From: Lentibacillus sp. CBA3610
GTDB lineage: Bacteria; Bacillota; Bacilli; Bacillales; Amphibacillaceae
Length of the DNA stretch: 64,000 bases
Direction of reading: 5' to 3'
Assembly (NCBI RefSeq): GCF_013373365.1
Contig: NZ_CP035925.1
Location: 1,488,001-1,552,000 of the forward strand
Shown here one piece after another: positions 1-8,921 of this stretch. The notes beneath the pieces were generated by a model. It was not told the DNA's origin. It ran no database searches and worked only from the letters and a program-made list of their open reading frames with translations. How positions within the stretch are numbered: position 1 is the stretch's first letter; every line of letters starts with the position of its first letter. A program made the translations under genes and the position numbers.

Positions 1-234
1 GTTGCCGATATTAATGATATAAGGCGCGTGAACCACGACATCAATAATACCATTCGCTTTCATATGTTCCCTGCCGGCCTCAATATTTAATTCTTCTATC
101 GCTTTTCTTCGTGTGTTCTGTGGTGCGCCGGTATAAATCATAAATACGTTGGAACCGTACGAAGCAGCCTGTTCGCTGGACCCCTGCAGCATTTTCTTTC
201 CACTCATTGATACATGTGATCCAATTTTTAACAT
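1..234 (-). CDS. nfo: Endonuclease IV (AP endonuclease), N-terminal part only
   Basis: This is the first 78 codons of endonuclease IV; the rest lies beyond the left edge. The enzyme cleaves DNA 5' to abasic sites in base excision repair, using a zinc cluster. The visible start reads [16 protein letters not shown] and is followed by the family's HAPYIIN segment, both typical of the Nfo/YqfS TIM-barrel fold. The ATG is preceded by a GGGGTGAGG ribosome binding site. It lies 15 bp downstream of cshB on the same strand, as in B. subtilis, so the two are probably co-transcribed. The catalytic zinc ligands lie mostly outside the window and cannot be checked. Confidence 0.9.
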   Translation of the reverse strand, partial: MLKIGSHVSMSGKKMLQGSSEQAASYGSNVFMIYTGAPQNTRRKAIEELNIEAGREHMKANGIIDVVVHAPYIINIGN

Positions 235-249
235 TTCCTCACCCCAAAA

Positions 250-1554
250 TTATTTTCGCTTCTTATTTGTCATTTGTTTCTTAATTTTTTCTTGCTGATT
301 TTTCATTTTTTTCTTATATCCGGGTTTTACTGTCTTCGGCTTTTTAACTTTTTTCCAGGCTTCGGAATCGGTATTATCCGGAGTCTCCCTGTTGCGGCTG
401 TGTCGCCTCCGGGATTTGATGTCTTTCCATTCCCCGTTTTTGATATCCCGGTGTGTGAATGTCAGGCGTTTTTGTTCCAATTTTTCAATCAGCCGCATAT
501 CCTGATCACCGTATAAACTGATGACTGTACCTTCCATTCCGGCGCGGGCCGTTCTTCCGGCACGGTGGATGTAAAAATCTTCTTCCTTAGGCAGTTGTGC
601 GTTAATAATATGGCTGACGCCTTTAATGTCGATGCCCCGTGATGCCAGATCAGTCGCAACGATATACTGGTAACGCAGGTTTTGTATGTCCTTAAGCGTC
701 CGTTTGCGTTCTCTTGGTGAAAGTCCGCCGTGGATGATTCCGACATCAAGACCTTTCTGCTGCAAAGACATAGCAAGCGTATCTGCAGCTTCTTTTCCAT
801 TTGCAAAAATAATACCCATATACGGCTGTACAGCTTTGGAAATGTCGATAATAACGTCAGATGCGTCGCGGTGGCGGAGCGGAATCAACACATGCTCCAT
901 TGTCTCCGGTGATAATTGATCATCAATTTTCACATGCAGCGGATTTTCAAGGTATTTCCGGTAAAAATGCTCCAACTGCTGCGGGATGGTTGCTGAAAAA
1001 GCAAGAATTTGTATCGTTTCTGCCGTCCGTACAAGCAATTGATCAATATCACGAATAAAACCTAAGTCAAGCATGAGATCGGCTTCATCAATAACAAAAG
1101 CTGAAGCCGTGTAAATCGAAATCGCACCTTCCTGGACTAAATCGAGAATCCGCCCCGGGGTTCCGACAATAATATGTGGTGACCTTTTCAGCGTATCCAT
1201 CATTTTTTGCTTATCTGTTCCCCCGACAAGCAGTTTAGCGATCCATGTTCCTCTCATATCAGCATAATCAATCATCTTTCTGACTTCTTCATATATTTGC
1301 ATTGCGAGTTCACGGGTTGGTGCAGTCAAAACAACCTGAACTTCCTGCTTGCTTGACTCAAGCTGATTGAATAACGGCAAAAGATACGCATGCGTTTTCC
1401 CGGATCCTGTATGTGACTGCCCAATAACGCTTGTCCCTTTCAGGATAGAAGGTATAACCCGGTGCTGAATAGCCGTCGGTTCATGAAAATTTAATTCCTC
1501 GATGACGTTTTTCATCACAGGATGAAATGAAAACTGATTGAATTGATTAGTCAT
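250..1554 (-). CDS. cshB: DEAD-box ATP-dependent RNA helicase CshB
   Basis: ATP-dependent RNA helicase of the CshB type, which unwinds RNA duplexes in cold adaptation and ribosome or mRNA handling. All core motifs are visible: Q-motif glutamine near residue 30, Walker A SHTGSGKT at 47-54, PTRELA at 79-84, DEAD at 156-159, SAT at 187-189 and HRAGRTARAG at 330-339. A lysine/arginine-rich tail (about 376-434) probably binds RNA. Its 434 residues match CshB rather than the longer CshA. It sits between yqfO and nfo, as in B. subtilis, but the yqfQ and ispH genes that usually lie upstream of it are absent here. Confidence 0.95.
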   Translation of the reverse strand: MTNQFNQFSFHPVMKNVIEELNFHEPTAIQHRVIPSILKGTSVIGQSHTGSGKTHAYLLPLFNQLESSKQEVQVVLTAPTRELAMQIYEEVRKMIDYADMRGTWIAKLLVGGTDKQKMMDTLKRSPHIIVGTPGRILDLVQEGAISIYTASAFVIDEADLMLDLGFIRDIDQLLVRTAETIQILAFSATIPQQLEHFYRKYLENPLHVKIDDQLSPETMEHVLIPLRHRDASDVIIDISKAVQPYMGIIFANGKEAADTLAMSLQQKGLDVGIIHGGLSPRERKRTLKDIQNLRYQYIVATDLASRGIDIKGVSHIINAQLPKEEDFYIHRAGRTARAGMEGTVISLYGDQDMRLIEKLEQKRLTFTHRDIKNGEWKDIKSRRRHSRNRETPDNTDSEAWKKVKKPKTVKPGYKKKMKNQQEKIKKQMTNKKRK

Positions 1555-1629
1555 AAGGTTGTTCTCCTTTTAAAAACGTGGCAAAACTGCCATATCTGTT
1601 TATTATAAACATATTTCTCCCGTCATGCA

Positions 1630-2745
1630 TTAAATAAATTGAAATGGTTCAGTATTCGTTTTAGAAACGATTACTTCTATATCACCTGCTGTAAAATAAT
1701 CATCAAGATACGACTTGGTACAGGCTTTCATGACTTTTTCCACATAGTGCCCGGGGTCAATGATCGACAGCCCCATAACTTGTGCATCCTGAGCAGTATG
1801 GAAAGTCATATCGCCGGTTATATAAACGTCAGCTCCCATTTGCTTTGCCTTGTGAATATATTTTTCACCACTGCCGCCCAGTATAGCCACTTTGTTGACT
1901 TTTTTGGATAAATCACCTGTTACTCTGACATTCCGGACATCAAATGCTGTTTTAACCTGCTCACATAAAGCTTCTAAAGTGAGTTCATCAGATAATCTGC
2001 CAATTCGTCCAATCCCATATGCTTCTCCGCTGTTTTCAACCGGATAAATGTCGTAAGCTGCCTCTTCATATGGGTGTGCAGCTGTCATCGCATCAATGAC
2101 AGGTGTCAACTTTGCGGCTGGGATAATGGTTTCCATTTTCACTTCATCAACGAATTCAAGCTCACCTTGCTTACCAATATAGGGATCGGTACCATCAAGA
2201 GGCATAAACGTTCCCTGTCCCGGTGATTGAAATGTACAATGACTGTAATCCCCTATATGGCCTGCACCCTTTTGACTCATGGCATCCCGTACTTCTTCAG
2301 CATGCGTTTCCGGAACAAATACAGCAATTTTAAGCAATTGTTCTGTATAACTCTGTTCAAGAATCACCGGCGCCTGGATCCCCAGTAAATCACACAACAT
2401 ATCATTCACACCGCCATTAGCTGTATCCAGATTCGTGTGAGCGGCATAAACAGAAATGTCATGCTGCAATAGTTTCTGGATGGTACGTCCTTTTGCTGTA
2501 TCAACATTGACTTGTTTCATGGATTTAAATAAAAGCGGATGATGTGCAATAATCAAATCGACATTATTTTCGATGGCTTCATCTGCAGTCGATTCCAATA
2601 CATCCAATGTCACCATCACCTTTTTGACAGGTTTATGAAACGATCCGACCTGTAAGCCGACATTATCCCAGTCATAAGCCAAATGTTTTGGTGCCCATGT
2701 TTCGATTGCCTTGAAAACATCAGTGTTACGCTTAGTGGCTGTCAT
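1630..2745 (-). CDS. yqfO: Nif3-like dinuclear metal center protein (YqfO family)
   Basis: Nif3/YqfO family protein of 371 residues, a hexameric dinuclear metal protein widely conserved but of unsettled biochemical function; it is sometimes annotated as GTP cyclohydrolase 1 type 2. The metal-binding HHP motif is at residues 68-70, within LIIAHHPLLF, and a second histidine-rich segment (DPGHYVE) lies near the C terminus. The insert between the two Nif3 halves (about 130-230) is the PII-like domain typical of Gram-positive YqfO. Its start overlaps the 3' end of trmK by 14 bp, so the two are translationally coupled. Family assignment is firm; reaction is not known. Confidence 0.93.
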   Translation of the reverse strand: MTATKRNTDVFKAIETWAPKHLAYDWDNVGLQVGSFHKPVKKVMVTLDVLESTADEAIENNVDLIIAHHPLLFKSMKQVNVDTAKGRTIQKLLQHDISVYAAHTNLDTANGGVNDMLCDLLGIQAPVILEQSYTEQLLKIAVFVPETHAEEVRDAMSQKGAGHIGDYSHCTFQSPGQGTFMPLDGTDPYIGKQGELEFVDEVKMETIIPAAKLTPVIDAMTAAHPYEEAAYDIYPVENSGEAYGIGRIGRLSDELTLEALCEQVKTAFDVRNVRVTGDLSKKVNKVAILGGSGEKYIHKAKQMGADVYITGDMTFHTAQDAQVMGLSIIDPGHYVEKVMKACTKSYLDDYFTAGDIEVIVSKTNTEPFQFI

Positions 2746-3439
2746 CGCGCAATACCTCCTCTATCCATGTTAATTCCTTTTTGAATGCTTCTATTTTGTT
2801 ATCATTCGGTAATGCAGCTTTTTTCATTTGATCGATAATCCGTTGTCGTTTGGCGTATTCATTCTCCCACTTTTGATAAAACAGTTCCGGCTTTTGTTTC
2901 AGTAAACGGGGGCCGAATAGCAATTGCTTTTCGGTCATTTCCTGTGTCGTTGGGTTTTTATCACCTGCAATAATCTCATAAATATGCCCGTTTTCTTTAA
3001 TCATTGCTTCGTTTGTGATTGTATAGCCATGGGTATAAAACCATTGGCGGACACGTCGTTCACCAACGTTAGGCTGGGCAATAATTCGCTTAATACTCTT
3101 CAGACGGTCTTTCCCCTCATCTAAAATCGTACTGATAAGGGCACCTCCCATACCTGCCAACACAACTAAATTAACCTCACCGTCTTTCAAAATTTCCAAT
3201 CCATTTCCCAATCGTACATCAATTCTTTTTGCCAAGCCATATCGCTTAACGGTTTCCTGAGCACTTAGGAAAGGACCTTCATTGACTTCTCCGGCCACCG
3301 CCTGTGCAGATTCATCATGCAGACATACATAGCAGGGAAGGTAGCCATGATCGGAACCGATATCAGCAAATTCAGCACCTTTTGGTATTAACGACGCCAC
3401 ATTTTCCAGACGCCCGGAAAGTTTGATTGAGTTGTTCAT
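2732..3439 (-). CDS. trmK: tRNA (adenine(22)-N1)-methyltransferase TrmK
   Basis: SAM-dependent methyltransferase that makes m1A22 in bacterial tRNA. The SAM-binding motif FADIGSDHGYLP lies near residues 24-35, followed by the VVLAGMGG segment and IAQPNVGERRVRQW, which are characteristic of the TrmK/YqfN family. I chose the ATG at 3437-3439 (MNNSIKLSGRL), which has AGGAGATAAC directly upstream and gives 235 residues, the usual length; the open frame extends 65 codons further upstream without a ribosome binding site and runs through the cccA terminator. It is coupled to yqfO by overlap. Confidence 0.94.
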   Translation of the reverse strand: MNNSIKLSGRLENVASLIPKGAEFADIGSDHGYLPCYVCLHDESAQAVAGEVNEGPFLSAQETVKRYGLAKRIDVRLGNGLEILKDGEVNLVVLAGMGGALISTILDEGKDRLKSIKRIIAQPNVGERRVRQWFYTHGYTITNEAMIKENGHIYEIIAGDKNPTTQEMTEKQLLFGPRLLKQKPELFYQKWENEYAKRQRIIDQMKKAALPNDNKIEAFKKELTWIEEVLRDDSH

Positions 3440-3478
3440 GGTTATCTCCTTATGTATCAATACCTCTTGTAAGAGCAT

Positions 3479-3520
3479 AAAAGAGTAAGCCTGCTGCATG
3501 TCCAGTAAGCTTACTCTTTT
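3479..3520 (-). terminator. Intrinsic terminator after cccA
   Basis: A 12 bp perfect inverted repeat (AAAAGAGTAAGC with its complement) at 3479-3490 and 3509-3520 lies between the cccA stop and the trmK start. On the minus strand the second arm ends in CTCTTTT. It would limit read-through from cccA into trmK. Confidence 0.7.
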
Positions 3521-3545
3521 GGCATTAACAATATTCACGTTAATA

Positions 3546-3953
3546 TTACTGTTGCTCAGAAAGCCACTGTGCAACGGCTTGGGCATCTTCTCCCTGGACG
3601 AGTCCCGGAGGCATTCCGGCGTCAGGGAACCCATCTGCTATGATTTGTTCAATTTCCTCCTGGGAATACTTGCTCCCGACAGTGTCCAGTGCCGGTCCGG
3701 ATTGACCTGATAAGTCCTGACCATGACAGCTTGCACAATTGCTTTGGTAAACCTCTTCGCCATTGGCAGCCGTTTCGCCACCGCCGGATTCACCACCATC
3801 GCCGGAGCCGCCTTCCTGCTGCTCACCCTGTTCTTCGCCGTTACCTTCCTCTTGAATAGCCTCCTGTTGATCCAGGCCAACAACTGATACTACAATAACT
3901 AATAGTATTCCTATACCAGCAATTAAAGCATAAGGTATAACCGGGTTTTTCAT
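3546..3953 (-). CDS. cccA: Membrane-anchored cytochrome c-550 (CccA type)
   Basis: Small c-type cytochrome of 135 residues on the outer face of the membrane, an electron carrier in the respiratory chain. One N-terminal membrane anchor (residues 5-26) is followed by a Glu/Gly-rich linker (30-65) and a cytochrome c domain with the heme attachment motif CASCH at 73-77; Met114 in AGMPPG is the likely axial ligand. AAGGAGGAAC precedes the ATG. Position between trmK and sigA is the same as in B. subtilis. The very acidic linker is compatible with a salt-tolerant species but does not prove it. Confidence 0.93.
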   Translation of the reverse strand: MKNPVIPYALIAGIGILLVIVVSVVGLDQQEAIQEEGNGEEQGEQQEGGSGDGGESGGGETAANGEEVYQSNCASCHGQDLSGQSGPALDTVGSKYSQEEIEQIIADGFPDAGMPPGLVQGEDAQAVAQWLSEQQ

Positions 3954-4165
3954 CGTAGTTCCTCCTTATGTATAGTCCTTTTATGAATTTAGTACATAAC
4001 TATTTATATTTTACTCCAAAAACTGACACGTTTAAAGGAAAAAGATATGACATTTTATAAAACATAGGATAAGGACAGCAGCAAAGAAAAGTTTGGGTGT
4101 TTCTCGTAAAAAATATGTAGGCAGCCATTGCACACATTAAAATTGTGCTCAATGACTGAGAGACA

Positions 4166-5287
4166 CTATTCCAAAAAATCTTTTAATCGTTTGCTGCGGC
4201 TCGGGTGGCGTAATTTACGCAATGCTTTGGCCTCGATTTGGCGTATTCTCTCTCTGGTTACACCAAAAACTGAGCCAACTTCTTCCAGTGTTCGCGTTCT
4301 TCCATCATCAAGCCCAAAGCGTAACCGCAGAACATTTTCCTCCCGGTCCGTTAACGTGTCCAGAACATCTTCCAATTGTTCCTTCAGCAGTTCATATGAG
4401 GCGTGATCAGATGGCGAAACAGCTTCCTGATCTTCAATAAAATCACCCAAATGTGAGTCATCTTCTTCACCGATTGGGGTTTCAAGCGAAACAGGTTCCT
4501 GAGCTATTTTCAGGATTTCCCGAACCTTATCAGGTGCAAGGTCCATTTCCTTTCCGATTTCTTCAGGGGTCGGTTCTCGGCCAAGATCCTGCAGCAACTG
4601 CCGCTGGACACGGATAAGCTTGTTTATCGTTTCAACCATATGAACCGGTATTCTGATGGTACGTGCCTGATCCGCAATTGCCCGTGTAATGGCCTGTCGA
4701 ATCCACCATGTGGCATACGTACTGAATTTAAAACCTTTTCGATAATCAAATTTTTCAACAGCCTTAATCAGTCCCATATTGCCTTCTTGAATTAAATCAA
4801 GGAACAGCATGCCGCGACCGACATAACGTTTAGCAATACTGACAACCAGTCGTAAGTTTGCTTCTGAAAGGCGTCTTTTTGCTTCTTCATCACCATTCTC
4901 TATCCGGGTTGCCAAATCAATTTCTTCGGCAGCTGATAACAAATCAACCCTGCCAATTTCCTTCAAATACATTCTGACAGGATCATTTATCTTGATGCCA
5001 AGCGGAACACTAAGGTCATTTAAATCAAATTCTTCCTCTTTGGCAATTTCCTGCATTTTGGGATCTTCCTCAGAATCCCCGATTACTTCCACACCTTGCT
5101 CTGTCAGGTACTCATAAAACTCATCCATCTGATCTGATTCAATTGCAAAGCCGGACAGACGGTCAGCAATTTCTTCATAAGCCAGTACACCGCGCTTTTT
5201 TCCCATTTCAAGCAGTTGGTCTTTTGCCTGCTCAAGTGTCATCTCACTGTTATTTTCCTTAGTTTGTGAAGGCTTATTTTCGGCCAT
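4166..5287 (-). CDS. sigA: RNA polymerase primary sigma factor SigA (RpoD)
   Basis: Housekeeping sigma-70 factor that directs RNA polymerase to -35/-10 promoters. Region 1.2-2.4 ([43 protein letters not shown]) and the region 4.2 helix-turn-helix ([20 protein letters not shown]) are intact. The ATG at 5285-5287 (MAENKPSQ) has AGGAGGGGGACTC upstream and gives 373 residues, close to the B. subtilis protein; a start six codons earlier lies inside the ribosome binding site. It is 24 bp downstream of dnaG, forming the conserved dnaG-sigA pair of the macromolecular synthesis operon. No rpsU lies in this operon; in Bacillaceae that gene is elsewhere (24.6 kb here). Confidence 0.97.
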   Translation of the reverse strand: MAENKPSQTKENNSEMTLEQAKDQLLEMGKKRGVLAYEEIADRLSGFAIESDQMDEFYEYLTEQGVEVIGDSEEDPKMQEIAKEEEFDLNDLSVPLGIKINDPVRMYLKEIGRVDLLSAAEEIDLATRIENGDEEAKRRLSEANLRLVVSIAKRYVGRGMLFLDLIQEGNMGLIKAVEKFDYRKGFKFSTYATWWIRQAITRAIADQARTIRIPVHMVETINKLIRVQRQLLQDLGREPTPEEIGKEMDLAPDKVREILKIAQEPVSLETPIGEEDDSHLGDFIEDQEAVSPSDHASYELLKEQLEDVLDTLTDREENVLRLRFGLDDGRTRTLEEVGSVFGVTRERIRQIEAKALRKLRHPSRSKRLKDFLE

Positions 5288-5311
5288 GAGTCCCCCTCCT
5301 TCCAACTACAG

Positions 5312-7126
5312 TCATTTTATACTCTTCAATTGCTTCTGGAGTTCAATAATTTGCATTGCTATCCCGGCAGCTTTTATCGGGTCATTTTGCTGTTCCGCTA
5401 TCCTTTGTTCCTCTTTTAGTGTTTGAATCGTTTGCTTGTTGCTATTTTCAGCACGAATTATTCGAATATAATCATTTATTTCTTCATTCGTTATATGATC
5501 GTGCACAGGAATCATTGCAATTTCGGTAACTAATTGTTTCAGTTTATTGTCTGAAAGCATTTCAACGAACGTACTCACATCCGGTTGCTTGTGTTCTTCA
5601 TAGTAGGCATACAGGTGTGTGGCAATAATTTTATGCTCATCTATATTAAAGGACACACCTATTTCCTCCTGCACTTTATCAATAATGGACGCATCTTGCA
5701 ACATATATGCAATTAACTGCCTTTCAGCATTATGGAAAGCCGGTAATAATTGTTTCGTATAATGATCATTTGACGCCCTATTAGTATATCTGTTCTTGTT
5801 TATCTTATCCTTATCAAGCCCCATCTTTTGACGGTAATTCGTAATTTCCTGTGTTAATGAATCCATTGATACATCGTAAGCATCATTTATTTCCTTCAAA
5901 TAATATTCCCGTTCGATGGAGCTATCAATCGTTGCGAGATATTCCAATACTTTTTCTATATATTGTATGCGGTCGCCTTCGAGTGTAAGATTAAAGTCTT
6001 TCTTCAGATATCGCATGTAAAAGTTTGTGAATGTCAAACTTGATTTGATAACATCATGACGAAATGCTTCTGCACCAAATTCGCTTATAAAATCATCAGG
6101 ATCCATGTTTTCCCGTAAATTGGCTATTTTAACATGGCACCCGGCTTTTTGCAGCAGTTCAGCACCTTTATATGCAGCTTCAGTGCCTGCTTCATCAGCA
6201 TCATAACAAATGATGACCGTATCGACATACCTTCTGAGAAGCCTTGCCTGTGATTCTGTAAGCGATGTTCCCAAGGTTGCAACAGCATTCTTCACACCTG
6301 CCTGGTATGCCGATATGACATCCATATAACCTTCAAATAAAACTGCCTCACTCTGCTTACGGATGTGTTTTTTAGCTAAATCGAAATTATATAGAATTTT
6401 TCCTTTTTGAAACAACTCACTTTCGGGACTGTTCAAATATTTAGGTTCCTGACCTGAAATTGTCCGGCCGCCAAAGGCAATCGTCTTTCCCAAATGATTA
6501 CGAATTGGAAAAATCACTCTGCCACGGAATCTGTCTGCTGCAGTATTATCCTCGTTAAGTGACAATAAACCTGCTTTGACAAGAAGCTGCTGATGGAATC
6601 CTTTTTTTTTCAGAAACTCTGCTGTAAAGTCTTTAATGTTTGGTGCAAAACCGAGCTGGAACACATCAATCGTTTCATCCGTAATGCCACGATCCTTAAA
6701 ATACTGATAACCTTCTCTGCCGTCTTTCGTATAACGCAGTAAATGGTGGTAAAGCTTGGTAATCCACTCAGAAGCAGACAGGATACTTTGATTTTCCTGT
6801 GAAATGGACGTATTCTGCTGATGAGACAGATCGGGCAGATCAACACCGGTTCTATCTGCAAGCAACTTCAGCGCTTCATGAAACGAATACTCTTCCATTT
6901 CCATTATGAATGTTACAACATTGCCACCTTTTCCGCACCCAAAACAGTGGAAGATCTGCTTTTCCTGTGTTACCGAAAATGAGGGTGTTTTCTCACCATG
7001 GAATGGACAAAGCCCAAAGTAATTCCGGCCTTGTTGTTTCAATTGTATATATTCTCCAATGACATCAACTATGTCATTGGACCGGCGTACGTCTTCAATG
7101 ACCTCTTCAGATACCTGATTTGCCAT
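5312..7126 (-). CDS. dnaG: DNA primase DnaG
   Basis: Synthesises RNA primers for Okazaki fragments and the leading strand. The N-terminal CHC2 zinc ribbon has ligands C40, H43, C61 and C64; the Toprim catalytic core carries the EGYMD motif and the YDADEAG acidic cluster; the C-terminal part (about 450-604) is the DnaB-interaction domain. I placed the start at the ATG at 7124-7126 (MANQVSEEV), with GGTGG five bases upstream, giving 604 residues; ATGs further upstream lack a binding site. It leads the dnaG-sigA operon and has a sigma-H-type promoter about 20 bp before its start. Confidence 0.95.
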   Translation of the reverse strand: MANQVSEEVIEDVRRSNDIVDVIGEYIQLKQQGRNYFGLCPFHGEKTPSFSVTQEKQIFHCFGCGKGGNVVTFIMEMEEYSFHEALKLLADRTGVDLPDLSHQQNTSISQENQSILSASEWITKLYHHLLRYTKDGREGYQYFKDRGITDETIDVFQLGFAPNIKDFTAEFLKKKGFHQQLLVKAGLLSLNEDNTAADRFRGRVIFPIRNHLGKTIAFGGRTISGQEPKYLNSPESELFQKGKILYNFDLAKKHIRKQSEAVLFEGYMDVISAYQAGVKNAVATLGTSLTESQARLLRRYVDTVIICYDADEAGTEAAYKGAELLQKAGCHVKIANLRENMDPDDFISEFGAEAFRHDVIKSSLTFTNFYMRYLKKDFNLTLEGDRIQYIEKVLEYLATIDSSIEREYYLKEINDAYDVSMDSLTQEITNYRQKMGLDKDKINKNRYTNRASNDHYTKQLLPAFHNAERQLIAYMLQDASIIDKVQEEIGVSFNIDEHKIIATHLYAYYEEHKQPDVSTFVEMLSDNKLKQLVTEIAMIPVHDHITNEEINDYIRIIRAENSNKQTIQTLKEEQRIAEQQNDPIKAAGIAMQIIELQKQLKSIK

Positions 7127-7145
7127 ATTAACCACCATACTTATA

Positions 7146-7174
7146 TAATTCGATATCCGGAAAGAAAATCCTTC
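7146..7174 (-). promoter_or_regulatory. Candidate sigma-H promoter for dnaG-sigA
   Basis: On the minus strand GAAGGATTT (7166-7174), an 11 bp spacer and ATCGAATTA (7146-7154) fit the B. subtilis sigma-H consensus RnAGGAWWW-N11/12-RnnGAATWW at every defined position. The start site would fall about 12 bases before the dnaG ATG. A sigma-H promoter in the dnaG-sigA operon is established in B. subtilis, which raises its likelihood here. Confidence 0.65.
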
Positions 7175-7177
7175 ATA

Positions 7178-7186
7178 TTTCGACAA
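7178..7186 (-). promoter_or_regulatory. Candidate Spo0A box upstream of dnaG
   Basis: The minus strand reads TTGTCGAAA, an exact match to the Spo0A-box consensus, four bases upstream of the -35 element of the sigma-H promoter. One nonamer can occur by chance in AT-rich DNA, so only its placement makes it notable. Confidence 0.4.
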
Positions 7187-7552
7187 TCTTTTTGTTTAAG
7201 TCGAAAAAAATTCCTCCCATTGGTAACAGGATAAAATTGCCTGTCCGAAATCGCGTGTCTTTCGGGATGAACAACTCTGGAAGGACTTTCGACTTACTGT
7301 ATTATTGTACCTCCTAAAGCACTTATATAAACGTACTTTACGCTATAGATACTTACATACCAGTATTCTACATTACAATTGATTATTCCTTCCCGGAACG
7401 TAATGTTTTACTTTTCTGAATATATGACAGCCATAAATCACTCAAATACATATTCATTTTTTACACAAAATATAATTATAATACAAAAAACTAAAATATG
7501 CCAGAAAAAAATTTTTTTATCATTACTTTTTCAGAGCCCATAACAGAAACAG
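7187..7552. other. Non-coding stretch upstream of dnaG
   Basis: No credible gene. The minus strand holds several short hairpin-forming segments (for example CCGAAA paired with TTTCGG near 7226-7248) and a strong AGGAGGTACAATA ribosome-binding-site-like sequence near 7303-7316 that is not followed by an open frame. This is probably the sigma-A promoter and leader region of dnaG-sigA. The antE gene found here in B. subtilis is not recognisable. Confidence 0.4.
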
Positions 7553-7586
7553 AAAAACATTCCGCTTATACGGCAGAATGTTTTTT
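7553..7586. terminator. Hairpin with U-tracts on both sides
   Basis: AAAAACATTCCGC and its near-complement GCAGAATGTTTTTT form a stem with a 6-base loop. T-runs follow it in both directions. It probably stops transcripts arriving from yqfL and the repeat before they reach dnaG-sigA. Confidence 0.5.
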
Positions 7587-7600
7587 CATATGACTGGTGT

Positions 7601-8090
7601 CTCAAAGATTGTTTTTTCGCCACAAAACCCATAGACTTCGACACAACTGGTTTTCCTTTGTCTATAGGGGCCTGAGTGCTATTTCGTCGCTGCGGAAAAA
7701 TACTCGCTTTCCGGGGGGAACGCTTCAGCCTCCTCGCTCGCAAAAACCGCTCGCTGCGGGGTCTTCAGACTGTTCCTTTCCCGCAGGAGTCTCGCATTTT
7801 TCCGCAGCTTCGTGTCGTGTTCTGTCCTAGTGAGAGAACATTTAATGTACAAAAAGTCAACACCAGCGGAGGAAATACGCGGAGACTCCTGCGGGAGGAA
7901 AGGCCTCGGTGAGACCCCGCAGCGCGTCAGCGATCTTTATCTGCGAGGAGTGCTGCTTCACCGAAAACACTTGCAACACGACGAGCACGAGGAGGCTCAC
8001 CAGCCGCCCTAAGGTGCGCGGAGCGTATTTCCGGAGCGGTGTCATTGCACTCAACTTTTTCAGTATCCCATTTCATATCGAATACAAAAA
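7601..8090 (+). repeat. Composite GC-rich intergenic repeat, copy 1
   Basis: A non-coding block of about 490 bp with strongly raised GC relative to its flanks. It has two lobes. Lobe A (7601-7830) contains GCCTGAGTGCT, GTCGCTGCGG, GCTTTCC and CCGCAGGAGTCTCG. Lobe B (7850-8070) contains ACTCCTGCGGGAGG, GTGAGACCCCGCAG, CGAGGAGGCTCACCAGCCG, CCCTAAGGTG and GAGCGTATTTCCGGAGCGG. Both lobes recur in the same relative order, as reverse complement, at 41736-42274; parts of lobe B recur at 15.1-15.4 kb and 42.9-43.0 kb. No open frame is conserved between copies. It ends about 10 bp from the yqfL stop codon. Similar GC-rich intergenic repeats are common in Bacillaceae genomes; their role is not known. 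Confidence 0.8.
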
Positions 8091-8101
8091 AAGACTTTCG
8101 A

Positions 8102-8905
8102 TTATTTCCTGATCATACGCATAATCGTATTGGCTGTCTCTTCAACGGCTTTATACGATACATCAACAACTTCACAACCGATTTTATCCACAACATTATC
8201 GAAATATTCCAGTTCCTGATTGATTCGTTCCAAGTTGGCGTATGTTGCCTGGTCGCCAAGTCCCAATGCTTTAAGCCGTTCCTTCCTGATATCATTTAAT
8301 TTCTCAGGATTTATTCGCAAACCAATACATTTGGAAGCGTTCACCCCGAACAGCTCTTCCGGAGGTTCTACTTCCGGTACGATCGGGACGTTTGCCACCT
8401 TCAGACGTTTATGAGCTAAGTACTGTGATAACGGCGTTTTAGAGGTGCGGGAAACCCCAATCAAAATAATATCAGCGCGCGCAATTCCCCTCGGGTCCCT
8501 TCCATCATCATATTTGACCGCAAATTCAATTGCCTCAACGCGCTTGAAGTAATCCTCATCCAATTGGTGGACAAGTCCGGGCTCCAAACGGGGGTTACTG
8601 CTAAAAGCACGTTTCATGGCATCCATCATTGGTCCCATAATATCAATGGCTTCCATGCTCATATTGCTGGCCTGATCATTTATATAGGCCCGCAGTTCAG
8701 GATCGACTAATGTAAAACCGACTATCCCCTGTTTTTCCAGTGCCAGCTGCAATGTCTCATCAATTGTTTTTTTATCTTCGACGTATGGCACCCGCTGTAT
8801 TTGGTATTCACCACTATTGAATTGACTTAAACCCGCTTTAATCACTAATTCTGCTGTTTCGCCGACCGAATCGGAGAGAACGTAAACAAGTGGTTTTTCT
8901 CCCAT
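8102..8905 (-). CDS. yqfL: Pyruvate,phosphate dikinase regulatory protein-type kinase/phosphorylase (YqfL)
   Basis: Member of the DUF299/PDRP family, bifunctional ADP-dependent Ser/Thr kinase and Pi-dependent pyrophosphorylase that switches PPDK or PEP synthase off and on. The P-loop-like GVSRTSKT is at residues 150-157 and the N-terminal [10 protein letters not shown] segment is family-typical. The ATG at 8903-8905 has GGGAGGAAC upstream; this gives 267 residues. It lies 16 bp downstream of ccpN, whose product controls gluconeogenesis in B. subtilis, where the two genes are also adjacent. No PPDK gene is in the window, so the substrate here is inferred only. Confidence 0.9.
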   Translation of the reverse strand: MGEKPLVYVLSDSVGETAELVIKAGLSQFNSGEYQIQRVPYVEDKKTIDETLQLALEKQGIVGFTLVDPELRAYINDQASNMSMEAIDIMGPMMDAMKRAFSSNPRLEPGLVHQLDEDYFKRVEAIEFAVKYDDGRDPRGIARADIILIGVSRTSKTPLSQYLAHKRLKVANVPIVPEVEPPEELFGVNASKCIGLRINPEKLNDIRKERLKALGLGDQATYANLERINQELEYFDNVVDKIGCEVVDVSYKAVEETANTIMRMIRK

Positions 8906-8921
8906 GGATCGTGTTCCTCCC

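Noticed and set aside
4110-4165. Hairpin-like ATTGCACAC...GTGCTCAATG after sigA
   Set aside because: Pairing is imperfect and no U-run follows on the minus strand, so I did not call a terminator.
7601-8090. CRISPR array or IS element
   Set aside because: There are no regularly spaced short direct repeats, no transposase frame and no terminal inverted repeats with target duplication that I could define.
7597-8299. Several short frames on both strands over the 7.6-8.1 kb repeat
   Set aside because: All depend on the GC-rich repeat, overlap each other, and are not conserved between repeat copies.
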